Shown here piece after piece: positions 8,365-15,302 of a DNA stretch of 64,000 nucleotides; within the stretch, counting starts at the first letter, position 1, and each line of letters begins with the position of its first letter. The DNA comes from Paramagnetospirillum marisnigri (GTDB lineage Bacteria > Pseudomonadota > Alphaproteobacteria > Rhodospirillales > Magnetospirillaceae): the NCBI RefSeq assembly GCF_001650715.1, contig NZ_LWQT01000044.1, positions 248,001-312,000 on the forward strand. The letters are read 5' to 3'. The translations under genes and the position numbers were made by a program. The notes below the pieces were generated by a model. It was not told where the DNA came from. It did no database searches and saw only the letters and a list, made by a program, of their open reading frames with translations.

Positions 8365-9336
8365 CTACGCCCGCCGCTTCTCCAGGGCGGCGCGGACCTG
8401 GCCCAGTTCGCGGCCCATCTTGCGGATATCGTGCAGCAGGGTTTCCAGCACCAGGATCACCAGATCGGGGGTCTTGCCGATCTGCGCCTTCAGCGCCGCC
8501 ATGGGGATCACCAGGCAGGTGGTGTCCTCCACCGCCTCGGCCGAGGCCATGCGCGGTTCGTTGTCGATCAGGGCCATCTCGCCGAACACGCCGTTGGTCT
8601 TGATCTGGCCCAGCACCACCTTGGCGCCGTCCACGGTCTTGAAAATGGCGACCCGGCCGCTTTCCACTACATAGGCCACGTCGCCGCGCTCGCCTTCCTG
8701 GAAAATGACCTGACCGGCGGCGAATTTGCGATGGCTGGTGCGCTCGGCCGTTGGCGGCTTGACCGGTTGGGGCGGCGGGGCGGCGGCGGACGAGGATGGC
8801 GCGCTTCCCGGCGGCGCCACCAGCGGCGGCGGCTTGGGCAGCGGCGGCCGGGTGCGGCGCTCGGCAATGCCTGCGGGCGGTCGGGCCAGGCTGCGCCGGT
8901 CGGGGCCGGTGAAGCCGGGTGTCTGGACGAACGCCTTGGGATTGATCATGGCGTTGCGGATGCGACGGTAGAGGGATTCCGCCGAAATCGGCTTGACCAG
9001 GAATTCGTTGACCCCGGCGTTACGAGCCATGAACACCGTTTCCTTGGCGGCGTCGCCCGACACCATCAAGATGGTGACGTCGATGCAGGGCACCAGATCG
9101 CCGCTGCGGACATAGCGGGTGAAGTCGATGCCGTTCATGGGCGACATGTCGTGGTCGACGATCACCAGTTGGACCGGGGTGGTCCGCATGGTTTCCAGTC
9201 CGGTGGGGCCATCGCCGGCTTCCAGGATGGTGCGGAAACCGAAGCTCTGCAGCGCCGTCTTGATGAACGAGCGGGCATAGCGCGAGTCGTCGATGATGAG
9301 CGCGGTCAGCGAGCCCAGGTCGACGTCGATCTGCAT
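8365..9336 (-). CDS. Response regulator receiver fused to a cyclic-nucleotide-binding domain
   Basis: 323 aa. Start chosen at the ATG 9334-9336, which has a strong upstream GAGGGGGG; longer frames extend into non-coding sequence. Residues 1-125 are a CheY-like receiver (LIIDDSRYARSFI, phospho-acceptor Asp61 in VIVDHDMSPMNG, Lys in EFLVKP). Residues ~125-195 are a Pro-rich linker. Residues ~195-320 are a CRP-type cNMP-binding beta-roll (GQVIFQEGERGDVAYVV, GVFGEMALIDNEPRMA). There is no DNA-binding helix-turn-helix, so output is probably through protein contacts or localisation. It is divergent from ubiTUV, with the FNR-like box in the shared upstream region. The cognate kinase is unknown. Confidence 0.85.
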   Translation of the reverse strand: MQIDVDLGSLTALIIDDSRYARSFIKTALQSFGFRTILEAGDGPTGLETMRTTPVQLVIVDHDMSPMNGIDFTRYVRSGDLVPCIDVTILMVSGDAAKETVFMARNAGVNEFLVKPISAESLYRRIRNAMINPKAFVQTPGFTGPDRRSLARPPAGIAERRTRPPLPKPPPLVAPPGSAPSSSAAAPPPQPVKPPTAERTSHRKFAAGQVIFQEGERGDVAYVVESGRVAIFKTVDGAKVVLGQIKTNGVFGEMALIDNEPRMASAEAVEDTTCLVIPMAALKAQIGKTPDLVILVLETLLHDIRKMGRELGQVRAALEKRRA

Positions 9337-9451
9337 GGTCCCCCCTCGGTAGGATTGATTCCTTGAAAGTAGCCATCCCGCCCGCCGCTGCCAAGGGGAG
9401 AAGACCCGGCCTATCCGAATGCCTCTCCGCGAGCCGGGCCTTTCCCCCTGC

Positions 9452-9465
9452 TTGACGGCGGTCAA
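9452..9465 (+). promoter_or_regulatory. FNR/CRP-family palindrome TTGACGGCGGTCAA upstream of ubiT
   Basis: A perfect inverted repeat TTGAC-N4-GTCAA, one step per arm from the FNR consensus TTGAT-N4-ATCAA. Its centre is at 9458.5. If it acts from -41.5, transcription would begin near 9500, just before the ATG at 9523. This agrees with an oxygen-controlled ubiTUV operon and favours 9523 over 9484 as the ubiT start. Confidence 0.65.
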
Positions 9466-9522
9466 TGAGGGGGGCTATGACCCATGGACAGTATGCGCTG
9501 TCAGCTCCGAAAGGCCGCATCC

Positions 9523-10203
9523 ATGATACCAGGGCATGTCCAAAGCTCCGTCCGGCCGGCGCCGCCGCCGTTCTCGCCGGTGCTGCTGCTGGGATTGGCG
9601 TTGCAGCCGCTGCGGCCCCAGATGCTGCAGCCGCTGTTCGACGCCATGCTGCGCATGATCCGCGCGCGACATCCCGATATCCTGGAGCGCATGGCCGACT
9701 ACGCCGACAAGCCGGTCTGCATCGACCCCACCGACCTGCCCTTCGTCATCCTGCTGGACCCCCATCCCGAGCATCCCGCCCTGCTGGTGCGCCGCCAGAT
9801 CGAGAACGGCGAGGCGGCGGCCGTGATCCACGGCTCGCTGGAGACCCTGGTGGCCCTGGCCGAGGGCAAGGTGGATGGCGACGCCCTGTTCTTCTCGCGC
9901 CGACTGGTGATCGAGGGCGACACCGAGGTGGTGGTGGCGCTCCGCAATGCCGTCGACGGCGCCGGGATCGACCTGATCGACGACATTTCCGCCCAGTTGG
10001 GGCCGCTGGGCACCGCCTTTCGCCGTCTGGCGGGCACCGCCGCCGGGCTGGCCGGGCGCCTGCGCGATGATTTCGAGACCCTGCGGGCCTCCCTGATCGC
10101 CCCCGCCGTCAAGGACGTGGATGCCCAAGGGGCGCGCATCAACGCCCTGGAGGCGGAAATCCGCCAGTTGCGCAAGGCGCAACGGCGCGGAGGCGCGGCG
10201 TGA
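9523..10203 (+). CDS. ubiT: O2-independent ubiquinone synthesis accessory factor UbiT (SCP2 lipid carrier)
   Basis: 226 aa from the ATG at 9523, preceded by AAAGG; an in-frame ATG at 9484 would add 13 residues. An SCP2/sterol-carrier domain spans roughly residues 30-140 (ADKPVCIDPTDLPFVILLD, AAAVIHGSLETLVALAEGK, DALFFSRRLVIEGDTE). In E. coli, UbiT binds isoprenoid quinone precursors and works with UbiU and UbiV in anaerobic ubiquinone synthesis. A C-terminal helical tail (INALEAEIRQLRKAQRR) looks like a short coiled coil. The stop overlaps ubiU by one base (TGATG). The FNR-like box upstream supports induction at low oxygen. Confidence 0.88.
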   Translation: MIPGHVQSSVRPAPPPFSPVLLLGLALQPLRPQMLQPLFDAMLRMIRARHPDILERMADYADKPVCIDPTDLPFVILLDPHPEHPALLVRRQIENGEAAAVIHGSLETLVALAEGKVDGDALFFSRRLVIEGDTEVVVALRNAVDGAGIDLIDDISAQLGPLGTAFRRLAGTAAGLAGRLRDDFETLRASLIAPAVKDVDAQGARINALEAEIRQLRKAQRRGGAA

Positions 10204-11210
10204 TGGCGAGCACGCTTCCCCCGTCGCGGCCCGAACTGGTCTGCCCGGCCGGGACTCCGGCGGCGCTGAAAAGCGCGGTGGATGCCGGTGCCGACTGTGT
10301 CTATGTGGGCTTTCGCGACGAGACCAATGCCCGGAACTTCCCCGGCCTCAACTTCAATCGCAAGGAACTGGCCGAGGGCATCGCCTATGCCCATGACAAG
10401 GGTGCCAAGGTGCTGGTGGCCATCAATACCTTCCCCCGCGCGGGCCAGCCGGAGCTGTGGCATCAGGCGGTGGCCGACGCCGCCCGCCTGAAGGCCGATG
10501 CCGCCATCCTGGCCGATATCGGCCTGATCGACCACGCCGCCCGCCATCATCCCGAGCTTCGGCTGCATCTGTCGGTGCAGGCCGCCGCCTCCAACCCCGA
10601 GGCCATCGCCTTCTACGCCGAGCGCTTCGGGGTCAAGCGGGTGGTGCTGCCCCGGGTGCTGACGGTGCAGGAGATTTCCGCCATCAATGCCCGCATCGCT
10701 CCGGTGGAGACCGAGGTCTTCGTGTTCGGCGGGCTGTGCGTCATGGCCGAGGGGCGTTGCGCCCTGTCCTCCTATGTCACCGGCCAGTCGCCCAACATGA
10801 ACGGCGTCTGTTCCCCGGCGGGCGAGGTCCGCTATACCGAGACCGCGCAGGGCGTCACCTCGGAACTGTCGGGCTTCACCATCAACAAATTCGCCGCCAA
10901 CGAACCGGCGGGCTATCCCACCTTGTGCAAGGGCCGCTTCATCGCCCGCGACAAGGCCAGCTATCTGTTCGAGGAGCCCACCTCGCTCAACACCCTGGCC
11001 ATCCTGCCCGACCTGATCAAGGCCGGGGTGACCGCTTTCAAGATCGAGGGCCGCCAGCGTGGCCGCGCCTATGTGGCCGCCGTGGTCCAGGCCTTCCGCG
11101 CCGGGGTGGACGCGGTGATGGCGGGGCGTCCGCTGCCCGAGATCGACCTGGACCGCATCACCGAGGGTGGCAAGCAGACCACCGGCGCCTACGAGAAGGC
11201 TTGGCGATGA
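10203..11210 (+). CDS. ubiU: O2-independent ubiquinone hydroxylase subunit UbiU (U32 family)
   Basis: 335 aa from the ATG at 10203; a GTG directly before it adds one residue. UbiU is a peptidase-U32-like protein that forms a heterodimer with UbiV and carries a [4Fe-4S] cluster. The four expected cysteines are present: Cys179 and Cys186 (GGLCVMAEGRC), Cys203 (NGVCSPAGEV) and Cys242 (YPTLCKGRF). The N-terminus ELVCPAGTPAALKSAVDAGA is characteristic. Together with UbiV it hydroxylates the ubiquinone ring using prephenate rather than O2 (established in E. coli). A ~100-bp gap separates it from ubiV. Confidence 0.93.
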   Translation: MASTLPPSRPELVCPAGTPAALKSAVDAGADCVYVGFRDETNARNFPGLNFNRKELAEGIAYAHDKGAKVLVAINTFPRAGQPELWHQAVADAARLKADAAILADIGLIDHAARHHPELRLHLSVQAAASNPEAIAFYAERFGVKRVVLPRVLTVQEISAINARIAPVETEVFVFGGLCVMAEGRCALSSYVTGQSPNMNGVCSPAGEVRYTETAQGVTSELSGFTINKFAANEPAGYPTLCKGRFIARDKASYLFEEPTSLNTLAILPDLIKAGVTAFKIEGRQRGRAYVAAVVQAFRAGVDAVMAGRPLPEIDLDRITEGGKQTTGAYEKAWR

Positions 11211-11310
11211 ACCGGAGCGAAGCGACTGGCGCATTGAGCGCCCGCGCGCTCGTGCGCGCGAAAGCCAAGGGTTTCTTCGATCCCCGCCCGGCGAGTGAGG
11301 GGCATTTGAA

Positions 11311-12204
11311 ATGACTTCCATAACCCTCGGCCCCCTCCTGTTCAACTGGAAGCCGGACGCCTTTCGCGACTTCTATTTCCGCATGGCCGACGCCGAGGCC
11401 ATCGACATCGTCCATGTGGGCGAGGTGGTGTGTTCCAAGCGCACCCCCTTCCTCGACCCCGTCATTCCCGAGGTCATCGAGCGGCTGCAGGCCTCGGGCA
11501 AGCAGGTGGTGGCGTCGTCGCTGGCCCTGATCATGAACGACCGCGAAGCCGCCCAGGCCCGCGATCTGGCCGAGTCCGGCCTGCTGGTGGAAGCCAACGA
11601 TATCTCGGTGGCGGCCATGATGGCCGGGCGGAGCTTCGTCGCCGGGCCGCTGCTCAACATCTACAATGAAGGAACCCTGGCCACGCTGGAGGCCATGGGC
11701 GCGGTGCGGGTCTGCCTGCCCGCCGAACTGGCGGCGGACGCCATCGGCCAGTTGGCGGCCAAGGCCAAGATGGGGATCGAGGTCCAGGCCTTCGGCCGCC
11801 TGCCCCTGGCCATTTCGGCGCGGTGCTACGCGGCGCGGGCGCGCGGCCTGTCCAAGGATGGCTGCCAGTATGTCTGCGCCGACGATCCCGACGGCATGGC
11901 GGTGGAAACCCTGGACGAGGTTCCCTTCCTGGCGGTCAACGGCACCCAGACCATGTCCTACCATCATATGAGCCTGCTGGGCGAGGTGGGGGATCTGGTC
12001 CGGCGGGGCGTGTCCAGCATTCGGTTGTGGCCGCATGTGACGGACATGGCCCAGGTTGCGGGGCTGTTCCGCGCCGTGCTGGACGGCCGCCTGGCTCCGG
12101 CCGAGGCCGAGGATCGGCTGGCGGCCCTGGTGCCGGGGGCCGAATTCGCCAATGGCTACATCCATGGCCGTCCCGGCCATCAATATGTCGAAATGGAACT
12201 TTAA
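11311..12204 (+). CDS. ubiV: O2-independent ubiquinone hydroxylase subunit UbiV (U32 family)
   Basis: 297 aa, U32 fold, partner of UbiU. The four cluster cysteines are visible: Cys41 (EVVCSKR), then Cys172, Cys185 and Cys189 in SARCYAARARGLSKDGCQYVC; the 12-x-3 spacing matches the family. The sequence GPLLFNWKPDAFRDFYF opens the protein as in UbiV homologues. With UbiT and UbiU it forms a complete anaerobic set for ring hydroxylation, so the organism should make ubiquinone without oxygen, for example while denitrifying. Confidence 0.93.
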   Translation: MTSITLGPLLFNWKPDAFRDFYFRMADAEAIDIVHVGEVVCSKRTPFLDPVIPEVIERLQASGKQVVASSLALIMNDREAAQARDLAESGLLVEANDISVAAMMAGRSFVAGPLLNIYNEGTLATLEAMGAVRVCLPAELAADAIGQLAAKAKMGIEVQAFGRLPLAISARCYAARARGLSKDGCQYVCADDPDGMAVETLDEVPFLAVNGTQTMSYHHMSLLGEVGDLVRRGVSSIRLWPHVTDMAQVAGLFRAVLDGRLAPAEAEDRLAALVPGAEFANGYIHGRPGHQYVEMEL

Positions 12205-12300
12205 TTTGCACGGCTTGCCCCCCGTCGCGGGGCTCGGCATACTCAGGTAGGGATACGGTGGGTTTGGGGCCCGCCGCAAGGGGTATGCTGGACGGAAACC

Positions 12301-13332
12301 ATGGCTGCGGATGCGAGTGGAAAAGACAAGGAAAAGGATAAGGCGGAGCTTCCTGACCTCGGCAACGAGATCAACTTCGAGCACAAGTTCTTCACATCGT
12401 TCGAGGATCTCTATTTCCGTCTGACCGATTCCGGCGAGCCGGTGGCCGTGCTGAAGCTGGCCACCAACGAGGCGGTGCTTTCCATGGAAGGCATCAAGCG
12501 CGAATTCAATCTGAAGCCCGACAGCAATGATTTCCGCATGCTTGATAAGGTGTCGGAAGGGCTGCAATTCGTGCGCGGCCTGCGCCCCGGCGATCCCCTG
12601 CCCAAGGAGGTCACCACCCGCGAGGCCTCGTGGGAGCCGCAGGATCGCCATCGCCGAATTGCCTATCAGCGCCTGACCATGCAGCTGGTGACTTGGTTGA
12701 CCGGCAACGAGCACGTCATCAGCAGCGTGACCGAACTGGCCCAGGTGGCCGACGACCCCCAGGTCAAGAAGAACGTGCAACTGGCCTTCACCGAGGCCGC
12801 CGAGGAATTGGGCCTGGGCCGCGACAACCGCGACGAGGTGGTGCGCTATATCGAGACCCTGGCCAAGGAACTGGCCTATATCGAGGCGCTGCGCGATACC
12901 TTTGGCGAGGTCCAGAAGATCGACGAGAAGCTGCAGGGCCTGCGCCGCATCTATGGCGCCGACCGTTCCATGATCGAGACCGCCGACCAGGTGGCGCGCC
13001 TATCGCAGCGGGCCTTGAAGGTTCTGCAGGACTATTTCGACCAGGTGGATGCCCAGACCGGCGAAATCCTGGCGATGTTGAAGAATATCGAGAACCAGAT
13101 CGGCTATATCCGCGAGGTCCGCGACGCCCTGCATGCCCGCCTGCTGCCGTGGGAAGACTTCATCCAGGTCTGGAAGTCCATCTTCGTGGTGCGTTCGGAC
13201 GAGAACACCAACCGCATCCGCGACATATACCAGTTCCTGGCCCCTCGCTACATGCAGGTCAACGACTGGGTGCTGATGACCCGGCGCGGTGCCCAGAAGG
13301 CGAAACCGCTGGGCGGACAAATGCGCTGGTAG
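12301..13332 (+). CDS. Conserved hypothetical protein with long helical/coiled-coil C-terminal half
   Basis: 343 aa, not recognised. The first ~20 residues are a charged Lys/Asp-rich tail. Residues ~20-110 form a mixed segment (NEINFEHKFFTSFEDLYFRL, EAVLSMEGIKREFNLKPDSN). From ~130 onward the sequence is helical and heptad-like (EVVRYIETLAKELAYIEALR, VQKIDEKLQGLRRIYGA, TGEILAMLKNIENQIGYIRE), suggesting coiled-coil assembly. No signal peptide or membrane span. It lies alone between ubiV and tRNA-Ala, with only a GC-rich hairpin (GCCCC ... GGGGC near 12219-12235) in the preceding gap. Codon use is like the core genome. Confidence 0.7.
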   Translation: MAADASGKDKEKDKAELPDLGNEINFEHKFFTSFEDLYFRLTDSGEPVAVLKLATNEAVLSMEGIKREFNLKPDSNDFRMLDKVSEGLQFVRGLRPGDPLPKEVTTREASWEPQDRHRRIAYQRLTMQLVTWLTGNEHVISSVTELAQVADDPQVKKNVQLAFTEAAEELGLGRDNRDEVVRYIETLAKELAYIEALRDTFGEVQKIDEKLQGLRRIYGADRSMIETADQVARLSQRALKVLQDYFDQVDAQTGEILAMLKNIENQIGYIREVRDALHARLLPWEDFIQVWKSIFVVRSDENTNRIRDIYQFLAPRYMQVNDWVLMTRRGAQKAKPLGGQMRW

Positions 13333-13337
13333 GGCGC

Positions 13338-13366
13338 TTGACAGAGGGAAGGGATTTGAACATTAT
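13338..13366 (+). promoter_or_regulatory. Sigma-70 promoter of tRNA-Ala
   Basis: TTGACA at 13338-13343, a 17-bp spacer, then CATTAT at 13361-13366. This near-consensus promoter would start RNA near 13373, about 9 bases before the mature tRNA 5' end. It is the best canonical promoter in the window. Confidence 0.85.
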
Positions 13367-13381
13367 CCCGCTTCCCTTTTC

Positions 13382-13457
13382 GGGGCCGTAGCTCAGTTGG
13401 GAGAGCGCCTCGTTCGCAATGAGGAGGTCAGCGGTTCGATCCCGCTCGGCTCCACCA
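13382..13457 (+). tRNA. tRNA-Ala (anticodon CGC)
   Basis: A 76-nt cloverleaf. The acceptor stem GGGGCCG pairs with CGGCTCC and contains the G3-U70 wobble that identifies alanine tRNAs; the CCA end is encoded. The D-arm is GCTCAGTTGGGAGAGC, and the T-arm contains GGTTCGATCCC. The anticodon stem CCTCG/TGAGG encloses loop TTCGCAA, giving anticodon CGC, which reads GCG. Its 3' end is partly repeated downstream (13625-13636), and an integrase remnant follows, so it looks like an integration target. Confidence 0.97.
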
Positions 13458-13636
13458 AAAAGCACCAACATGTTGATTCGGTTGGTCTTTTCGATCAGGC
13501 CGGTGAGAAATCACCGGCCTGTTACGATTCCACGTTACGAAATGATGCGTCAGTATCGCCCGGAAAGCCGCAGAAATCCTCGGTTTTTCGAGGAAATGAC
13601 TGTCACATAACGGCGTCACATAATGGCTCCACCAAA
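13448..13636 (+). other. Possible attachment-site region: 12-bp repeat of the tRNA-Ala 3' end
   Basis: GGCTCCACCAAA occurs at 13448-13459 (tRNA 3' end) and again exactly at 13625-13636, 177 bp later. Between them lie a perfect 11-bp stem with a GAAA loop (13496-13521) and two pairs of direct repeats, each with a 13-bp period: GTTACGA at 13521 and 13534, and GTCACATAA at 13602 and 13615. A shorter match, CTCCACCAA, lies at 15161-15169 near the far edge of the low-GC segment. This pattern resembles an att site with accessory protein-binding repeats. No function is proven. Confidence 0.45.
13496..13521. repeat. Perfect 11-bp hairpin with GAAA tetraloop
   Basis: CAGGCCGGTGA and TCACCGGCCTG flank the loop GAAA, 39 bp after the tRNA. 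No T-run follows on either strand, so it is not a classical intrinsic terminator, although it could still stabilise or end the tRNA precursor. It is also compatible with a recombination-region structure. Confidence 0.55.
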
Positions 13637-13933
13637 CCACGTCGTCGCCGTCTGACCGGTCTATGGCTTCGGGGATCGGTATGGCAATACAGGGTAGCCG
13701 TTCCGACCGATCTGAGGTCCAAGCTGGCCCGTTTAGACCTGAATAGGTCATTGGGCACATCGAACTACTATGATGCCGTCAGGGCGGCTCGGAAGGTGGC
13801 CTACGAGGTCGAATGTCTGTTCGATCAGGTCCGATCCGGTGATCAGGTCCGGGTCGATTTTGGTGATCATGCCGAACCAGAACCGGCATCGACCATCACC
13901 ATGGATGTCGGGGAGGTTGCGGAACACGGGTGA
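13622..13933 (+). pseudogene. Integrase N-terminal fragment (DUF6538-like arm domain), truncated
   Basis: About 100 codons translating to LTGLWLRGSVWQYRVAVPTD ... LNRSLGTSNYYDAVRAARKV. This matches the general pattern of the N-terminal arm-binding domain of tyrosine recombinases ('R-G-x-W-x-Y-R-x-x-VP-x-D-L ... SLGT-x-x-x-x-A-x-x-x-A'). The frame ends at 13933 without any catalytic domain (no R...HxxR...Y). No ATG, GTG or TTG lies in frame after the tRNA; the frame simply runs open through the tRNA gene. I read it as the remains of the integrase of an element inserted at tRNA-Ala. GC content is lower than in the flanks. Confidence 0.6.
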
Positions 13934-14011
13934 GTTTGCCCACCGCCTTTGCTGTATTGCAAAACGCACTACACCGGCTCATATTGATGATCGGTCCACA
14001 GGAGCCAGATC

Positions 14012-14308
14012 ATGACCGCCACCACCCATCGCAAAGATCATCCGCTGTCCATGCGGCTGCCCGACACCGACATCGCCCTGATTGATCGGGCGGCAGGTCT
14101 ACGCGGTCGATCGAGGACGGATTTTGTCCGTGATGCAGCGGTTCGTGCGGCGGAAGAAGTCCTGATGGAATCAGGGCTGGTGCGAATGTCCGAGGAAGGG
14201 TTCGCCGCGTTCATGGCTGTGTTATCCGCACCGGCCACCCCCGTGGCCCCCATGGTCGATATTTTGCGGCGTCCAGCACCATGGGAGCAGGGTAACGGGC
14301 AGGGTTGA
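14012..14308 (+). CDS. tacA: TacA-like antitoxin (DUF1778, ribbon-helix-helix)
   Basis: 98 aa, with GGAGCC upstream of the ATG. The N-terminus SMRLPDTDIALIDRAAGLRG is a ribbon-helix-helix DNA-binding segment of the DUF1778 family. Residues ~40-70 (VRDAAVRAAEEVLMESGLV) continue the dimer. The C-terminal tail (PMVDILRRPAPWEQG) would wrap the toxin. It is paired, 7 bp apart, with a GNAT acetyltransferase toxin, the TacAT arrangement in which toxin blocks translation by acetylating aminoacyl-tRNA and the antitoxin-toxin complex autorepresses. A short inverted repeat TTTGC-N6-GCAAA (13948-13963) upstream may be part of the operator. Confidence 0.85.
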   Translation: MTATTHRKDHPLSMRLPDTDIALIDRAAGLRGRSRTDFVRDAAVRAAEEVLMESGLVRMSEEGFAAFMAVLSAPATPVAPMVDILRRPAPWEQGNGQG

Positions 14309-14315
14309 TGCCGCC

Positions 14316-14834
14316 ATGGCGTTGTCCGCCCCAGAGCCTCTAAACGCAGGCCACGACCTATCGCAATTTTCCTGTGGCAAACCCGCCTTGGATCACTGGC
14401 TCAAAACTCGGGCCTTGTCCAACCAGGAAAAGGGATTCACCGTCGTTATGGTCGTCCATGATGCGGGCCGGGTGATTGGCTATTATGGGTTGGCCCCAAC
14501 GGCGGTGGTGCCGTCCGTCATGCCCAGATCGATCAAGACCGGGCAGCCGCCAAACCCAGTCCCTTGCCTGTTGCTGGGCCAACTGGCGACCGACCTGGAA
14601 TGGGCCGGTCAGGGCATCGGCACCGGGCTTCTGGCCCACGCCCTAACCCGCTGTGTTCAGGGTGCGAGGCTGATCGGCGGTCGTGCCTTGATCGTGAATG
14701 CGATTGATTCCGAAGCCGCATCATTCTGGCAGCGACGTGGGTTCTTGCCATCCAAGGATGATCAGTTGGTGCTATTCCGATCCATCGCTGATATTGCCGC
14801 TTCGGTCATGGCTGCCGGGGAGGTTCGGAAATAG
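14316..14834 (+). CDS. tacT: TacT-like GNAT acetyltransferase toxin
   Basis: 172 aa. A GNAT fold with the opening typical of TacT toxins (FSCGKPALDHWLKTRA) and the acetyl-CoA-binding region LLGQLATDLEWAGQGIGTGL, then RALIVNAIDSEAASFWQRRG and a conserved C-terminal block (LFRSIADIAA). TacT-type toxins acetylate the amino group of charged tRNA; the sequence family is clear but the target tRNA cannot be told. The gene is coupled to the DUF1778 antitoxin and lies in the lower-GC segment after tRNA-Ala, as expected for a mobile stability module. Confidence 0.87.
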   Translation: MALSAPEPLNAGHDLSQFSCGKPALDHWLKTRALSNQEKGFTVVMVVHDAGRVIGYYGLAPTAVVPSVMPRSIKTGQPPNPVPCLLLGQLATDLEWAGQGIGTGLLAHALTRCVQGARLIGGRALIVNAIDSEAASFWQRRGFLPSKDDQLVLFRSIADIAASVMAAGEVRK

Positions 14835-15302
14835 CGATGCTCTACCCAATCAGGGTGGCCTTCAGATTTTTGAAGTGGTAGCGATTGATGCGAGTTGTGT
14901 CCAGACCCGCAGCCGCAGGCAAGGTGTCTGGCAAACGAGCGTCCGTGTGGTGCCGAGCGTAGCGAAGGCACCCACGTCCATGCACTTCCAGTTACCCCTG
15001 CCATCGCAGCACCGTGAATTGCAGCGTCGATGATCGTCGCCCGAATGCAGCAACTTTTTTTGACGCTAATATTCACCCTTCAGCGGAAGCTTAAGGTGCT
15101 GAAGGTCCAGGTCGTATCTGACTTGGGATATGGCATTGAACAGGGTGGAAGCTTTATATCCTCCACCAAGTTTACCAAGGCCCTAGCCGCTCACCCGGCT
15201 AGGGCCTTTTCCTTTGTCGTCCGCCCTCTTCCGGCCGGACACCGAAGGGTGTAGGTTGGGCGGCCCGGATCGACGGGATTTCATGCTGGACGAGCTTTTC
15301 TC
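14835..15302. other. 468-bp gap between tacT and argH: gene remnant, hairpins and a terminator
   Basis: No convincing intact gene. On the minus strand, 14851-14997 keeps an open, protein-like frame ending ...TTRINRYHFKNLKATLIG-stop with no start codon, which may be the tail of a decayed gene. From about 15060 to 15210 on the plus strand there are three stem-loops: CCTTCAGC/GCTGAAGG (15077-15105), GGTGGA/TCCACC (15145-15168) and the terminator at 15179-15210. They could form a small structured RNA. The last ~90 bp before argH show no clear promoter. Confidence 0.4.
15179..15210 (+). terminator. Rho-independent terminator
   Basis: A perfect 10-bp stem GGCCCTAGCC / GGCTAGGGCC with an 8-nt loop, followed directly by TTTTCCTTT. 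It is the only textbook intrinsic terminator found in the window. It points to a plus-strand transcript ending here: tacAT read-through, an sRNA, or originally the tRNA-Ala transcript before the accessory segment was inserted. Confidence 0.88.

Noticed and set aside
9355-9369. TTGAT-like half-site (ATTGATTCCTTGAA) as a second FNR box
   Set aside because: The two halves are not a proper inverted repeat and the spacing is wrong.
13289-13621. Protein reading through tRNA-Ala fused to the integrase fragment
   Set aside because: The tRNA is certain; the peptide GAVAQLGERLVRNEEVSGS is the well-known false translation of a tRNA gene.
15060-15210. tmRNA, RNase P RNA or 6S RNA in the gap before argH
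   Set aside because: None of the conserved cores of these RNAs was seen; only generic stem-loops and a terminator.
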